Shown one piece after another: positions 49,745 to 59,900 of a stretch of DNA of 64,000 nucleotides. Both the position numbers and the translations under genes were made by a program. Within the stretch, counting starts at the first letter, position 1. Each line of letters opens with the position of its first letter. The notes under the pieces are model-generated. The model worked only from the letters and a program-made list of their open reading frames with translations. It was not told the DNA's origin and did not search any database. The DNA is from JAGNLA01 sp964639885 (GTDB taxonomy: Bacteria > Caldisericota > Caldisericia > JAAYUI01), in the NCBI GenBank assembly GCA_964639885.1, contig CAZXEH010000005.1:42076-106075 (forward strand), written 5' to 3'.

Positions 49745-50335
49745 ATGAGACAAGAAGTCGCCGAGTACCTCACACTCGCATACAAGGGTGAACTGGCCAT
49801 AAGGGAGGCGGACACAAAAAAGGTCGCCGCCTGGGCAAAAGGAACCGCAAAAACGCTGGTTGAAAGGCTCAAAGAACAGATGGGTGAGCCAGACAAGCCG
49901 GTTTATACTGCAAACATCATCGGCCAGGTCAAGGAAAGAAAGCGTCCGACAAACGTCCCCCCGGTCATCTCCAAATTCATCACAAGCCTTAGCGGAACCT
50001 TCAACGAAAAAACCTTTGACTGGACAATGCCGGAAACCATTGATTTCGAGAAAGGCCTGCTCGGAGCAAAGATATTGATGGGAAGGGCTTTTGAATTCCA
50101 CATGTTTCCAAAAGCACTCTGGATCACAGGCGCAATTGCCACCGGCCTGCTCATGATTGTCAGCGCAATCGTTGTGTACCTCAGACCGATTGACTGGATC
50201 AACATAGCAATAATGGTTGCCTTTGCACTGCTGATGGCACTTTGCATATTCAAGGCGTTCAAATATGAAAATTTCCAAAATATTGCAAAAACCATTCGCG
50301 AGAGGGTGATCAAATCGAAATCAATCCCAGACTAG
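49745..50335 (+). CDS. membrane protein with two transmembrane segments
   Basis: 196 residues from ATG 49745 (TTG 49739 is possible). A cytosolic helical domain of ~110 residues with charged helices (YKGELAIREADTKKVAAWAK) is followed by a hairpin of two membrane segments (WITGAIATGLLMIVSAIVVYL and INIAIMVAFALLMALCIF) and a basic tail. No family recognised. Its last 22 bases overlap the radical SAM gene, suggesting coupled translation. Confidence 0.65.
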   Translation: MRQEVAEYLTLAYKGELAIREADTKKVAAWAKGTAKTLVERLKEQMGEPDKPVYTANIIGQVKERKRPTNVPPVISKFITSLSGTFNEKTFDWTMPETIDFEKGLLGAKILMGRAFEFHMFPKALWITGAIATGLLMIVSAIVVYLRPIDWINIAIMVAFALLMALCIFKAFKYENFQNIAKTIRERVIKSKSIPD

Positions 50336-51120
50336 CACGGTCTGCTCTCCAAAAATCCGGCATCGGTGGATTCGATTATGTCATCAATCCCTATTTTGGC
50401 TGCACCCACGCCTGCTCCTACTGCTACGCCAGGTTCATGCTCAGGTTCAATCATGCACCTGCTCCCTGGGGCGACTTTGTTGAACCAAAGATAAACCTCC
50501 CTGATGTCCTAAGGAAAGAGGCGCACAAGGCCAAAGGTAAAAGGATCATGTTCTCATCTGTAACTGACTGCTACCAGCCGGTGGAAAGGGAGTTCCAGAT
50601 TACCAGGGAGTGCCTTAAAATCCTTTCCGGACAGGATTGCAGCATTTCAATACTCACAAAATCAGCGCTTGCCATGAGGGATGCCGATCTTGCTGGCAAC
50701 TTCAGGCAATTCGCCTTTGGGATGTCGGCTTCATTCCACAACGAACGGACAAGGCTTCATTTTGAAAAAGACTCGTCGACCCTAGATCGGAAAGCCGAAA
50801 CCTTGAAAACCATGAAGCAGGCAGGCGCAAAAACGTGGGCTTTCATCTCGCCGGTCTTGCCTGACATCACAGACTTCAAAGCCATCCTTCAAAAACTGTC
50901 TGGTTTTGTCGACAGTGTCTCCTTCGAGTCCTACAACCCGTATCCCACAACTTTTGAAACAATGAAGAAAAGCCTTTCGGGTGCCGGCATCGACAGCACA
51001 AGGTTTTTCAAACAAACCAAAGACCCGTACTATTGGCAGGAAATGAAGGTCCATGCTGAAGAAGTTTGCTCTGATCTCGGGATTGAATTTGATGAATTCT
51101 ATATTCACAGTACCAGTTGA
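50314..51120 (+). CDS. SplB-like radical SAM protein with a probable non-canonical ATC start
   Basis: The frame carries the radical SAM site CTHACSYC at about residues 31-38, in VINPYFGCTHACSYCYARFM, the signature of the SplB/COG1533 'DNA repair photolyase' group. The first ATG in this frame (50437) lies after that motif, and no ATG, GTG or TTG occurs between the previous in-frame TGA (50266) and it. A start at ATC 50314 lies 7 nt after GAGAGGG within GAGAGGGTGATC, a good Shine-Dalgarno match, giving 268 residues beginning IEINPRLARSALQKSG. The remainder (FVEPKINLP, SSVTDCYQPVE, TKSALAMRDADL) is typical. An assembly indel upstream is the alternative. Confidence 0.8.
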   Translation: MEINPRLARSALQKSGIGGFDYVINPYFGCTHACSYCYARFMLRFNHAPAPWGDFVEPKINLPDVLRKEAHKAKGKRIMFSSVTDCYQPVEREFQITRECLKILSGQDCSISILTKSALAMRDADLAGNFRQFAFGMSASFHNERTRLHFEKDSSTLDRKAETLKTMKQAGAKTWAFISPVLPDITDFKAILQKLSGFVDSVSFESYNPYPTTFETMKKSLSGAGIDSTRFFKQTKDPYYWQEMKVHAEEVCSDLGIEFDEFYIHSTS

Positions 51121-51145
51121 CCAATTTGTAAAGAAATGTTAAATT
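51117..51145 (+). promoter_or_regulatory. leaderless promoter of the methyltransferase gene
   Basis: TTGACC (51117-51122), 17 nt, TAAATT (51140-51145), 9 nt, ATG 51155. Its -35 box overlaps the stop codon of the radical SAM gene. Confidence 0.6.
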
Positions 51146-51154
51146 CTAAGCCAA

Positions 51155-51775
51155 ATGACAGCCACACAAAATACGATGATCTGGGGATCAGCCCCATCAA
51201 CTACATGCCTCAAGCTCTGGGAGTACGTTTCTGACATTGGCAACCAGGATGTTTTGATCCTTGGCGTTGGCGACGGTCGCAATGCCAAATTCCTTGCCTC
51301 CCAGAACTTCAGTGTTGTCTGTGTTGACCCCGATTCACAGGCAATTTCGGAGCTTGAAAAATGGGCAAAAATTGAAGGCATCAACCTCAGAACGTACGTC
51401 AGCGATTATGATTCCTGCGAGCTTTCAGGACAATTTGACATTGTGCTCTCGGTTGGAGCCATCAAAAACACAAACCAGGAGAGCGTTGAAAAGCTTTTCT
51501 CAAAAATAATCGCAGCCACAAAACCAAACGGTTACAACGCCATCTCAGTGTTCATCGACAAACCATTCATAGACATTGCAGACAGAAAAGGGCTTTTCAA
51601 CTCCGGCGATCTCATGTCAAAATACGGCAGCAACATGATCCTTTGGACAAATCAGGAGCTCTTCAGGGGCAATGGGAATGACCTGTATTGTGTCGACAGA
51701 ATCATAGCAAAGGTTTTGCCGGCCGGACACAAACTCAACCCCGACGATGTTACCGGAGCGCTGAGCCTAATCTGA
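51155..51775 (+). CDS. class I SAM-dependent methyltransferase
   Basis: 206 residues. SAM-binding motif I is VLILGVGDGRNAKFLA (G-x-G-x-G variant), the acidic residue is in VVCVDPDS, motif II is FDIVLSVGAIKN. The overall length and KPNGYNAISVF motif resemble TehB/UbiE-like small-molecule methyltransferases. Substrate unknown. It ends with a 9-nt overlap with the convergent lipoprotein gene. Confidence 0.85.
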   Translation: MTATQNTMIWGSAPSTTCLKLWEYVSDIGNQDVLILGVGDGRNAKFLASQNFSVVCVDPDSQAISELEKWAKIEGINLRTYVSDYDSCELSGQFDIVLSVGAIKNTNQESVEKLFSKIIAATKPNGYNAISVFIDKPFIDIADRKGLFNSGDLMSKYGSNMILWTNQELFRGNGNDLYCVDRIIAKVLPAGHKLNPDDVTGALSLI

Positions 51776-52645
51776 GTTGCTGAAATTGTAGATTTCGTTG
51801 CTTGATGGATTGCCGGTGACTTTTATGGAATCTGAAATTACCTGACCATCCTCGGGTTTGCCAAAAAGCGTCACTATTACAAATACATTGCCAAGATCCT
51901 TTGCAATCACATCAACCTTTTCGGGCGACAATTCGTTGACCTTGTGCTCCATTGTGGCAAGAAGATCATTTTTCAGCTTGTTTGCGAGGGTTGCGTACTC
52001 CTTGTCAGACTTTGCACCAATGGTTGCCTTGGCAAGAACCTTCATGTAGGCAAGCTTCTGGACGACCTGATACCTGAACTCGTCCTCGCTTATTCCCCAG
52101 TTTGAGAGGAACGACTCTTTCGACATTCCAGCCTTTTGTGCCTGATCAAACGTAGCTTTGATCTCATCGTTGATTTCTGACTTTGTTGGCATCAACCCTG
52201 CCTCAAAAGCGTGCTCAAGCATGAGAGTCTGCTCCCGGACATTGATTTTTGCAATCTCCAGTGAATCAACGTTCGACTGGTTGCCGGTTTTCTCGATCCT
52301 CAGTTTTTCAATCTCCAAATCCCTCCCGGACATTGAGAAATTCTTTGTCACAACGTACATCTGGTTGTACGGGAGAGGGTATGTTCCGGTAAATCCGAGT
52401 GAACCATCCTGGTTTGCGTGGCTGGCAGGGTTTTCAAGCATTGACTCGATCTCAGGAACGATGGTTGTAAGTGTATCTGAGGCAATTTTTGGGATGATCC
52501 TGACCGAAACTGCCTTTGTGGCCGTTGATCCAATGCCACTTGTCCAGCCGGACGGAAGGTTCAACGTGATAGAGCCAACCTTGCTTTCAATCATCCCACC
52601 GCAACCTATCGCCAATATACAAGCAAGAATCAGGATTTTCTTCAT
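51767..52645 (-). CDS. lipoprotein with SurA/trigger-factor-like helical segment
   Basis: 292 residues. Lipobox AIGC (Cys 15). Residues ~25-110 are a beta domain with no known family; ~120-215 resemble the SurA N-terminal chaperone helices (REQTLMLEHAFEAGLMPTKS, ESFLSNWGISEDEFRYQVV). No parvulin PPIase domain follows; the C-terminal ~70 residues end in an alpha/beta segment. It could be an extracytoplasmic chaperone. Expressed from an interlocked divergent leaderless promoter. Confidence 0.7.
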   Translation of the reverse strand: MKKILILACILAIGCGGMIESKVGSITLNLPSGWTSGIGSTATKAVSVRIIPKIASDTLTTIVPEIESMLENPASHANQDGSLGFTGTYPLPYNQMYVVTKNFSMSGRDLEIEKLRIEKTGNQSNVDSLEIAKINVREQTLMLEHAFEAGLMPTKSEINDEIKATFDQAQKAGMSKESFLSNWGISEDEFRYQVVQKLAYMKVLAKATIGAKSDKEYATLANKLKNDLLATMEHKVNELSPEKVDVIAKDLGNVFVIVTLFGKPEDGQVISDSIKVTGNPSSNEIYNFSNSD

Positions 52646-52651
52646 AACCTC

Positions 52652-52679
52652 ATCATACCGCTTGAGATTTTGCGGTCAA
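52652..52679 (-). promoter_or_regulatory. leaderless promoter of the SurA-like lipoprotein gene, interlocked
   Basis: Minus strand: TTGACC (52679-52674), 16 nt, TATGAT (52657-52652), 6 nt, ATG 52645. It overlaps the divergent plus promoter. Confidence 0.65.
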
Positions 52680-52690
52680 GTGTGTATCAT
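52662..52690 (+). promoter_or_regulatory. leaderless promoter of the 52697 lipoprotein gene, interlocked
   Basis: TTGAGA (52662-52667), 17 nt, TATCAT (52685-52690), 6 nt, ATG 52697. Its -35 lies in the spacer of the opposite promoter and vice versa. Confidence 0.65.
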
Positions 52691-52696
52691 CTGAGC

Positions 52697-53215
52697 ATGA
52701 AGAAAACATGGTTTGTTGTCGTTGCTGTCATGCTTGCCTCGTGCGGCGTCGCAAAGGTTGCAGTCACCTGGGACGATGTCTACAAGATGATCGATTCAGG
52801 CGAACTCCAGTCAAAGATTGACAGGACAATCAACGAAATCGGCTCGGATACCCATCCGGCTTCAATGGTTGTGCTGCAATATTTTGATTACTTCATGACC
52901 GGCGACGGAACAAAAGCCTGGGAATTCGTAAAACCAGATTCACCATATGGCAAGCTTGTCGGCTCTGCCGAGAAACTCACCCAAAGCATAGAAGATGCAA
53001 AGAAAGATACACAATACCATTCAATTGCAATCAAAGGTATTTCTATCACAAAGAAAGACACCAATGGTCAAAGAACAGCAAGAGTTACTTTCATTTTGAA
53101 TGTAACCGACAGAGTTTCAATGAAACAATATGACAGCACTGGTACATATTATCTTTTGGAAGTCAATGGCAAATGGCTTATCAATGATGTTGAAAAATTG
53201 AGAGAATATAAATAA
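52697..53215 (+). CDS. small lipoprotein of unknown function
   Basis: 172 residues from ATG 52697 (promoter-defined; an earlier in-frame start at 52670 lies inside the promoter). Lipobox VMLASC. The rest resembles small NTF2/SnoaL-like or DUF4878-type lipoproteins: a helical front (DDVYKMIDSGELQSKIDRTI, YFDYFMTGDGTKAWEFV), then a beta-sheet (ISITKKDTNGQRTARVTFIL) ending in NGKWLINDVEKL. That last motif is typical of DUF4878. Role unknown. Confidence 0.7.
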   Translation: MKKTWFVVVAVMLASCGVAKVAVTWDDVYKMIDSGELQSKIDRTINEIGSDTHPASMVVLQYFDYFMTGDGTKAWEFVKPDSPYGKLVGSAEKLTQSIEDAKKDTQYHSIAIKGISITKKDTNGQRTARVTFILNVTDRVSMKQYDSTGTYYLLEVNGKWLINDVEKLREYK

Positions 53216-53683
53216 ATTTACCAATAGTCAATCAATGTAACTATTTATTGTTATTTATGATAATATAACTATTTCTAGTGACTTTAATGATGTAAAAATA
53301 TTTTCTAATGACTTACTGTTGCTGATTTATAGTTTTCCTTTTCGACAACTAATGAATCTGATTCAGGTAGTTTCAGGGGTTGATAATGGTTACTGTTATA
53401 GATGATCTACTCTTTAAATTCGTTCGAAAACCGAAAAAAAACAGATAACTGAAAGCATCCCAATTTGTCCTTGTGATGGATGAACATGGCACAAGAGCCA
53501 GACAAAGTGGCATTCAGGAACTTGCAACAATATTTGACACAAACCTTCGACATTACGGAATCCGATCAGTTCGAACTATTTTAATCAGCAATTGACAAAA
53601 TTTATGATCGAGTCGGGCTGTAAACTTTTAACAAAATATATGGTATGATAAAGTTCTAAAAATTCGTGTCCTCATAAGGAGGA
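53216..53683. other. gene-free region, AT-rich then host-like, with a small ORF remnant
   Basis: About 470 bases. The first ~230 are AT-rich with no credible ORF. From ~53450 the composition is host-like, and a 39-residue frame runs from ATG 53476 to TGA 53595 (MDEHGTRARQSGIQELATIF at the start). It has no ribosome site, so I regard it as a decayed fragment. The leader of the next gene occupies the end, with AAGGAGG at 53676-53682. Confidence 0.5.
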
Positions 53684-53686
53684 ATG

Positions 53687-56600
53687 ATGTATAAATTTTC
53701 TGCCCTCTTATTGGCTTTGACAGTCATCCTTTCACCATGCCCTCTTGCAAAAAAGACGAGAGCAGACGTAAAACCAATTGTCATCAAAGGGTATAGCGGT
53801 AAGTTTGAAACCATGCTGACTCCGCAGATGAGGGGGCTTCTCGATTTCGACCTCAACATCGAGCTCCAGGCAAACGAGGAAGCTGACCTCAACATGTTCA
53901 AACTTGAGCAGAAAGGGTTTGACGTTTCCCAGATAGATGTTGACGGGAAAAAGGTTCAGCACTCGTTCAAGGATCAGGACATCTGGCTCAACTACCCAAA
54001 GACGCTCACCAAAGGCACACACACCCTCAGAATCGCTTACAAATATCTCCTGTATGAGGATTCCCCTGAAAAGATCAGACTCGACATGTTCGCCGACGGA
54101 AAGAGCTTCCATTGCTTTGGCGGCTGGTTCCCAATCATCAAAGGGTATGAGTTTGACGGACCGGTGAATTTCTCGCTAGACATAAAGGTTCCAAGCGACT
54201 ACTTCGTTCTTGGCAGCTGGGTACCTCAACAGTACAGGGACAAACCAAAGGCAGACGGAAAATACAAGTTTGTCAAAACATTTTCAAATCCCTACAACGC
54301 CAATTTCCTTGGTGGTTCATACGATGTCAGCCGCAGCGGCGATGACAACATGAAGCTGTGGATATACACACCCAAAGGCCAGCCAAACGACGCTTCCTAC
54401 ATAGCCCAGATCGGAAAACTGGCAAACGACTTCTATACTGACTGGTTCAAGACATCAGGTCACGGAGAGGTCATAATCGCCGGCCTGAATGCGTTTGCAG
54501 GGGGAATTCAAACTTTCGACGGTGGATACTCAATCGACTCGCTATATTTAAACAGACTCAACTTCACGCCTGATTTCCTTGCCCGTGAAATGGCGAGAGG
54601 CTGGTGGGGCGGACTTGTCACCGGCGACGGGGAAGCAGAAAAAAGGTTTTTCGAGGATTCCATGCCTGAGTTCTCAATGGTTCAATTCCTGGAGAAAAAT
54701 GTTTTACCCACATACTTTGATCCCTATTACAAAACAAGGCTCGAGGTGTTCTGGAAGAGTCACTTTCCGGGTGAATCAGCGCTTACAGACCAAAAAACTG
54801 CCGGCAATGACTTTCTTGTTTTCTCCAAAGCTCCGCTTGTGGCAAAGTCGCTCATGGGATTCATGGGAGAAGAGAAATTCAACAAGGGCATTCAGGCCTT
54901 CATTGAAAAATACAACAAGGCTGCAAACCCAAACGTTACGAAGCCGACATTCGCAGATTTCAAGACCCAGATGGACGAATCGTTTGGAAAACCAATCGAC
55001 GATTTCTGGAAGATTTTCTTTGAAACCGGCAAGGTACCGGTGCCAATTGTAGAAGTTGAGAAATCGGATGCCGAAACAATGCCCGTCAAAGAGGTAATGC
55101 ACCTGAGGAACCTTGAGGAGACAGAGTTTCCGATCACCTACAGAATTTACAAGGTGGATGGTAAATATGAAGATTATGTCTTCAAAGGTGAGACCGCCGA
55201 TGTAAATATTGAAGGCGGTTTCGCAGGATTGGTCAACACCAGTTTTGAAAGCATCATTCCAAAACCGGGTGCCCTGGCATACACAATGGGTTCAGGCACA
55301 ATCGCCTCAACGCTTGCCTGGATGAAACCAACCATTTTCTGTCTTAACTCGGACATGATGAACAGAGCCCAGAAGTGGGCGAGCCTGACTGGCCAGAAGG
55401 TACAAACAAACAAGGTCGATATCTTCCCAAAAACACCGATCATCTGTGTTGGCGCTGAGGCAATTTCCTATTATGGCTTGAAAACCATGGCGCTGCTCCC
55501 CATGAAAACCACACAAAACCAGCTTGTCTGGCTGCAGGACGAAGTTGCAGGGCACTTCTCGATGGTTCTACAGTTTCCATGCAACGAAAACTACATGCTG
55601 CCAATGATTGCCGACAACGATGACGGGGATATTCCGGCAGACCTTTCCTGGACAGGCATCTTTACAAGTCAGGAAAACAAGATGGTCCTTGGTTTCAGAA
55701 ACACTGAAATTGATGGATTCACACCGCCAAGGTTGCAAATGGTTGAAACAGGCTGGGCAGGGGACTCACAGAGCATAAACGACTGCAGGCAGGATCTCAA
55801 CCTTCAAAACGCCATCGGTTACAAGGTAATCTACGACGGACTTGACATTGAAAAACTCGAGCTGGGGAAAACCGAGCGGAAGATCACAAGGCAGGCATCA
55901 TCACAAACCATCTACCTTGATCTCCAGAAACTGGCAAGCCTCTCAGTCGAAAAATCGGACAGGTACCTGCTCCAGAAGTGTCCACAATACTTCACCTACT
56001 CAGGAAAATCCAGGAACTGGCAGGGCCCGGCAGGTTTGAAAGCGCCACAGTCGATCGAGGGTGACAAAATTGAGATCAGCTGGGGTGAGAATGTAAAATA
56101 CATGTACAGGCTCGATGGAACAGGCACAACAAACTGGGAAAACGGTTCAAGCCTTCTTCTGACCAGACTGACAGCCGACAAGCACAAACTCAGGATAATC
56201 TTTTACGGCGACGGCATCATGAGTCCGGTCAAGGAATTCGAATTCTCAAGCGGAGCAAAACCACCGTCACTCGTATTTGAATCAGACAAGGCTCAATGCA
56301 AGGATGGCAAGATCGTAATCAGGGGAACAACCGACAAAGATGTCACACTCGATCCTCCTGGAACAGTCAACACCGACGGCAGCTTTGAAATTGTTATTGA
56401 AGCACCGGGGTGCCCAAAATCAGTCACAGTGAAAGCAAAAAATAGATTTGGACTAGAAACAGCCAAAACTGTAACAGTCACGACAGGCAAGAACATAAAA
56501 ATAACGATGAAACTCGGTTCAAAAACTGCAACCGATGAATCTGGAACAACCTACAAACTCTCGGTTCCACCACAAAAAATCAAAGGAATGACATATGTTC

Positions 56601-56869
56601 CAATGAGATTTATCGGTGAAAGACTTGGAGCCGAGATACTTTGGGACAACAATCTCAAAAAGGTCACATATATTCTAGGCAGTATAAAAGTAGAAATAAT
56701 TATCGGCAAAACTGAGGCAACCGTTAATGGGAAAACCGTAAAGATGCCTGGTCCGCCCGTTGTTTTGTCTGGTAACACACTCGTTCCAGTGAGATTTGTT
56801 GCCGAAGCCCTCGGCGCGAAGGTCACATGGGTGGGAGAAACTGAACAGATCATCGTTGAGTACCCGTAA
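53687..56869 (+). CDS. M1-peptidase-like pseudoenzyme with two stalk domains
   Basis: 1060 residues from ATG 53687, after AAGGAGG (an ATG at 53684 is closer and less likely). Signal peptide, then an M1 aminopeptidase-type N-domain (~30-195; FHCFGGWFPIIKGYEFDGPV, DIKVPSDYFVLGSW) and a catalytic-like domain (~210-460). The gluzincin HExxH is R300-E-M-A-R304 (FLAREMARGWWGG), and the downstream Glu ligand is changed (EDSMPEFS against SEAFAEFS in the next gene). All three zinc ligands are therefore lost. Ig-like parts follow (~475-920), and two stalk repeats end the protein (YVPMRFIGERLGAEILWD, LVPVRFVAEALGAKVTW). Likely an extracellular binding protein derived from a peptidase. Confidence 0.85.
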   Translation: MYKFSALLLALTVILSPCPLAKKTRADVKPIVIKGYSGKFETMLTPQMRGLLDFDLNIELQANEEADLNMFKLEQKGFDVSQIDVDGKKVQHSFKDQDIWLNYPKTLTKGTHTLRIAYKYLLYEDSPEKIRLDMFADGKSFHCFGGWFPIIKGYEFDGPVNFSLDIKVPSDYFVLGSWVPQQYRDKPKADGKYKFVKTFSNPYNANFLGGSYDVSRSGDDNMKLWIYTPKGQPNDASYIAQIGKLANDFYTDWFKTSGHGEVIIAGLNAFAGGIQTFDGGYSIDSLYLNRLNFTPDFLAREMARGWWGGLVTGDGEAEKRFFEDSMPEFSMVQFLEKNVLPTYFDPYYKTRLEVFWKSHFPGESALTDQKTAGNDFLVFSKAPLVAKSLMGFMGEEKFNKGIQAFIEKYNKAANPNVTKPTFADFKTQMDESFGKPIDDFWKIFFETGKVPVPIVEVEKSDAETMPVKEVMHLRNLEETEFPITYRIYKVDGKYEDYVFKGETADVNIEGGFAGLVNTSFESIIPKPGALAYTMGSGTIASTLAWMKPTIFCLNSDMMNRAQKWASLTGQKVQTNKVDIFPKTPIICVGAEAISYYGLKTMALLPMKTTQNQLVWLQDEVAGHFSMVLQFPCNENYMLPMIADNDDGDIPADLSWTGIFTSQENKMVLGFRNTEIDGFTPPRLQMVETGWAGDSQSINDCRQDLNLQNAIGYKVIYDGLDIEKLELGKTERKITRQASSQTIYLDLQKLASLSVEKSDRYLLQKCPQYFTYSGKSRNWQGPAGLKAPQSIEGDKIEISWGENVKYMYRLDGTGTTNWENGSSLLLTRLTADKHKLRIIFYGDGIMSPVKEFEFSSGAKPPSLVFESDKAQCKDGKIVIRGTTDKDVTLDPPGTVNTDGSFEIVIEAPGCPKSVTVKAKNRFGLETAKTVTVTTGKNIKITMKLGSKTATDESGTTYKLSVPPQKIKGMTYVPMRFIGERLGAEILWDNNLKKVTYILGSIKVEIIIGKTEATVNGKTVKMPGPPVVLSGNTLVPVRFVAEALGAKVTWVGETEQIIVEYP

Positions 56870-56925
56870 CTGACAATTCTTGCAAAAAAACAAAAACCGA
56901 ATACCCTTTGGTTCAGGAGGGTATT

Positions 56926-59900
56926 GTGAGGAGAATAACATTATTCGTTGCTATATGGCTTCTAGCCACTACTATTGTTGTGCCTGTCAAATCAATTGAG
57001 AACAGTAAACCTGTTAAAAATGATAAGGCTGTCATTTACCGAAGGGAAATCATCCCCAGCAACTTCCCCAAACCGAATGCAAAAAGGGATGGCTCAGCTT
57101 ATCTTATATCCAAGATTAAAGCTGTCTGCAATGTTGGCGTCTTTGAACAGAAGGCTGGGTTCATGGACGCAGAAATCACACACTTCTTCAGTGTTGGCGA
57201 GGATACAATCCTCCCAAATGAATGGGGGAACATAACCTGGTTTTTTACCATCAAGGAGATTTCACTCGACGGTTTCCAGATCAAGTGGAAAATGCACGAC
57301 AGATATCAGAATGTGTTTGAGCTGCCACAGGATGTGAAAGTAAAGGCCGGTGACCATCAACTCAAAATCAAGGTCAGATGGGATTGCTATACACCACCGG
57401 AGTATTGGTCAAGCGCCAACATCTGGACTTATTTCGGACCCGATGGTTTCCATCTGATGAACCACTGGTACTTCCTGCCGGAAAACTATGCTTTTACCGA
57501 TGCGGTGGATTTTGACATGGATTTCTCCGTTCCACCGGACTGGTACCTTTGCGGATCGTATGTCGATCCTCAATACAGGGATACACCACAAAGACTTGGG
57601 AAATACAAATTCATCTCAAGGACTGACGAACCATTCGGATATCGAATCATCGGCGGTGCCTATGAAGTTTACAAACTCAGCTATGAAGATTCAAACATCA
57701 GGATGTATTCATTCAAGGATTCCAAAGGTGACGGTCCCTACATTGCACAGATGGGTATCGACTGTTTGAAGTTCTACTCCGATTACTACAACCACAAGTC
57801 CAAGGGCGACTACTTCATCGCACAGATTCGCTGCACAAGAGGTTCAGGGTTTGGTTGTGAAGGCGGGTTCAGCATTGATGCCCCTTACCTGACAAAAGCC
57901 AATTTCATGCCTGAATTCATGACGCACGAAATGGCTCACGTCTCATGGTGGGGTGGTGATGGAGTTTGCGGAACAAGGGAACAGCCCCATTACAGGTTCA
58001 TGAGCGAGGCTTTTGCAGAATTTTCCTCGTTCCTGTTCTGTGAAAAAATCATTGGGCTTGGCTATTACAACGCTGTAATAGCCAAAGAGGAGTATTATTT
58101 CTGGGAATACGCCGAGGGTGGCATCCCATTGAGTAGTTCAGCTTCAGCGAGTTCATTCCCATTGACCTACTACAAAGGCGGTCTTGTCATAAAATGCCTG
58201 AAGTCATGGATGGGCGAGGAGCCATTCCAAAAAGGCATGAGGGAGGTTATTGACACCTACTCCCTGAAAGATGGGCAGGATCCGGACAACCGCCCACGAT
58301 GTTCGCAGCTTGACTACAAGGCAATAATGGAAAAGGCTTTCGGCAAGCCTCTGGATGATTTCTGGAATGTCTACTTCGATTCTGCAGACATTCCGGTTCC
58401 TATGATCGACATTCTGAAAAAGAAGAATGATGACGGGACAACAACCGACAAACTCTCGTTCAAATACCTCGGGAACAAGAAACTGCCAATATCTGCCATG
58501 GTCTGGTTTGTCGACGGAACATCCAAACGTTATGACAATCCGGGTGGCGACAACACCTACGATCTTGACGGACAGGTTGCAGGGCTCGAAAACCTGAATT
58601 GGGGAAGTCTTATCCACACCAAGGACACGACTTACCATTCCATGGGTACGGCTACAATCGCATCAATACTCAAGTGGCGGGAACCAGCCGTTGTCTGCAA
58701 GGACGAGGAGTACATGGACAAAGCCCAGCAATGGGCAAACAAGATTGGCAAAAAGGTTGACACTTATCCGCCACCATACATAGAACCGGTTGCAGTCATT
58801 CTGGTTGGCCCATCTGCCATAAACACTTATGGCCCCAAGGTTATGAGCATGTTGCCAGCAAAACAGGTTGGAGAAAACTATCTCGAATGGTACACGCTCA
58901 AGATTGGCGGGGAGTTCGGAATGACTACCTGTTCAAATGATCCTGACAACTACTTCCCAGCCTACATCTGCGATGTTGACAAGGGCCCAATCCCGGGCGA
59001 TCTGTCATGGACAGCCATTTTCAGGCGCAGCGATGGATGTTTGGATATTTCATACAGAAGCATGGCAAACGGCGCGCTTGTTCCGCCAAAACCAGAGTTC
59101 CAGCAGCTGCCATGGATGGACAGAACAGCAAACGTTTATGACTGTCGATTCAACGTTAATTTTGAAAAAACAAAAGACTACAAGATTTCTTACGACGGTT
59201 TTGACCCAGAGACGTTTACAATCAGGAAGATAACCAAGCCGACAGACAATTTTGGAGCAAAGGCCCAGCTGATCCTCAATTTGTCAAGGGGATCATGTGA
59301 CATATCCATCTTCAAGGAAACAAAATACCTGAAAGAAAGCTGGAACCAATCACAGGTCTATGCAGGCAAAGGCAAGTACACGGCAAAACCGGCTGGCCTG
59401 AACATGGACAAATGCTCAAAAAATCAGGATTACATTGTCAAATGGAACGACAATCAGACTTATCTGTACAAACTTGACGATGCCAACAACGAAAAATGGG
59501 AGGTAGGAAGCTCACTCTTCCTTCAGAACCTGCCCACCGGTTCGCACGATTTGAAGATGGTTTTCATAAGCAGCGACGGACTGCTTTCAGATATTCAGGA
59601 AACAAGTTTCAAGCTGAATTCATCCGAGCCAAAACTGGAAATACTGGAAAAAAGACTGCTTTGGAAATCGAAAACAATATCGCTTTCAGGCACAACCGAT
59701 CCGGACACCATTCTTGATCCACCCGGCAAAATCAATCCTGACGGTACTTTCACAATTGACTACCAATCAGACACCTGCCCGAAAAATCTCACAGTAACGG
59801 CCACAAATGGATGTGGATTCAAGGTTTCCAGAACATTGTCGGTTACAAAGTACATCAAGTTCTTCCTCACCCTTGGAAAGCAAACATCTGAAGATTACGA

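Noticed and set aside
50266..50314. Selenocysteine read-through at TGA 50266 to extend the radical SAM gene upstream
   Set aside because: The upstream sequence is the coding region of another gene in a different frame and gives no radical SAM-like residues.
53476..53595. 39-residue small ORF in the gene-free region
   Set aside because: No Shine-Dalgarno, no leaderless promoter in place, and no recognisable family; more likely debris of a lost gene.
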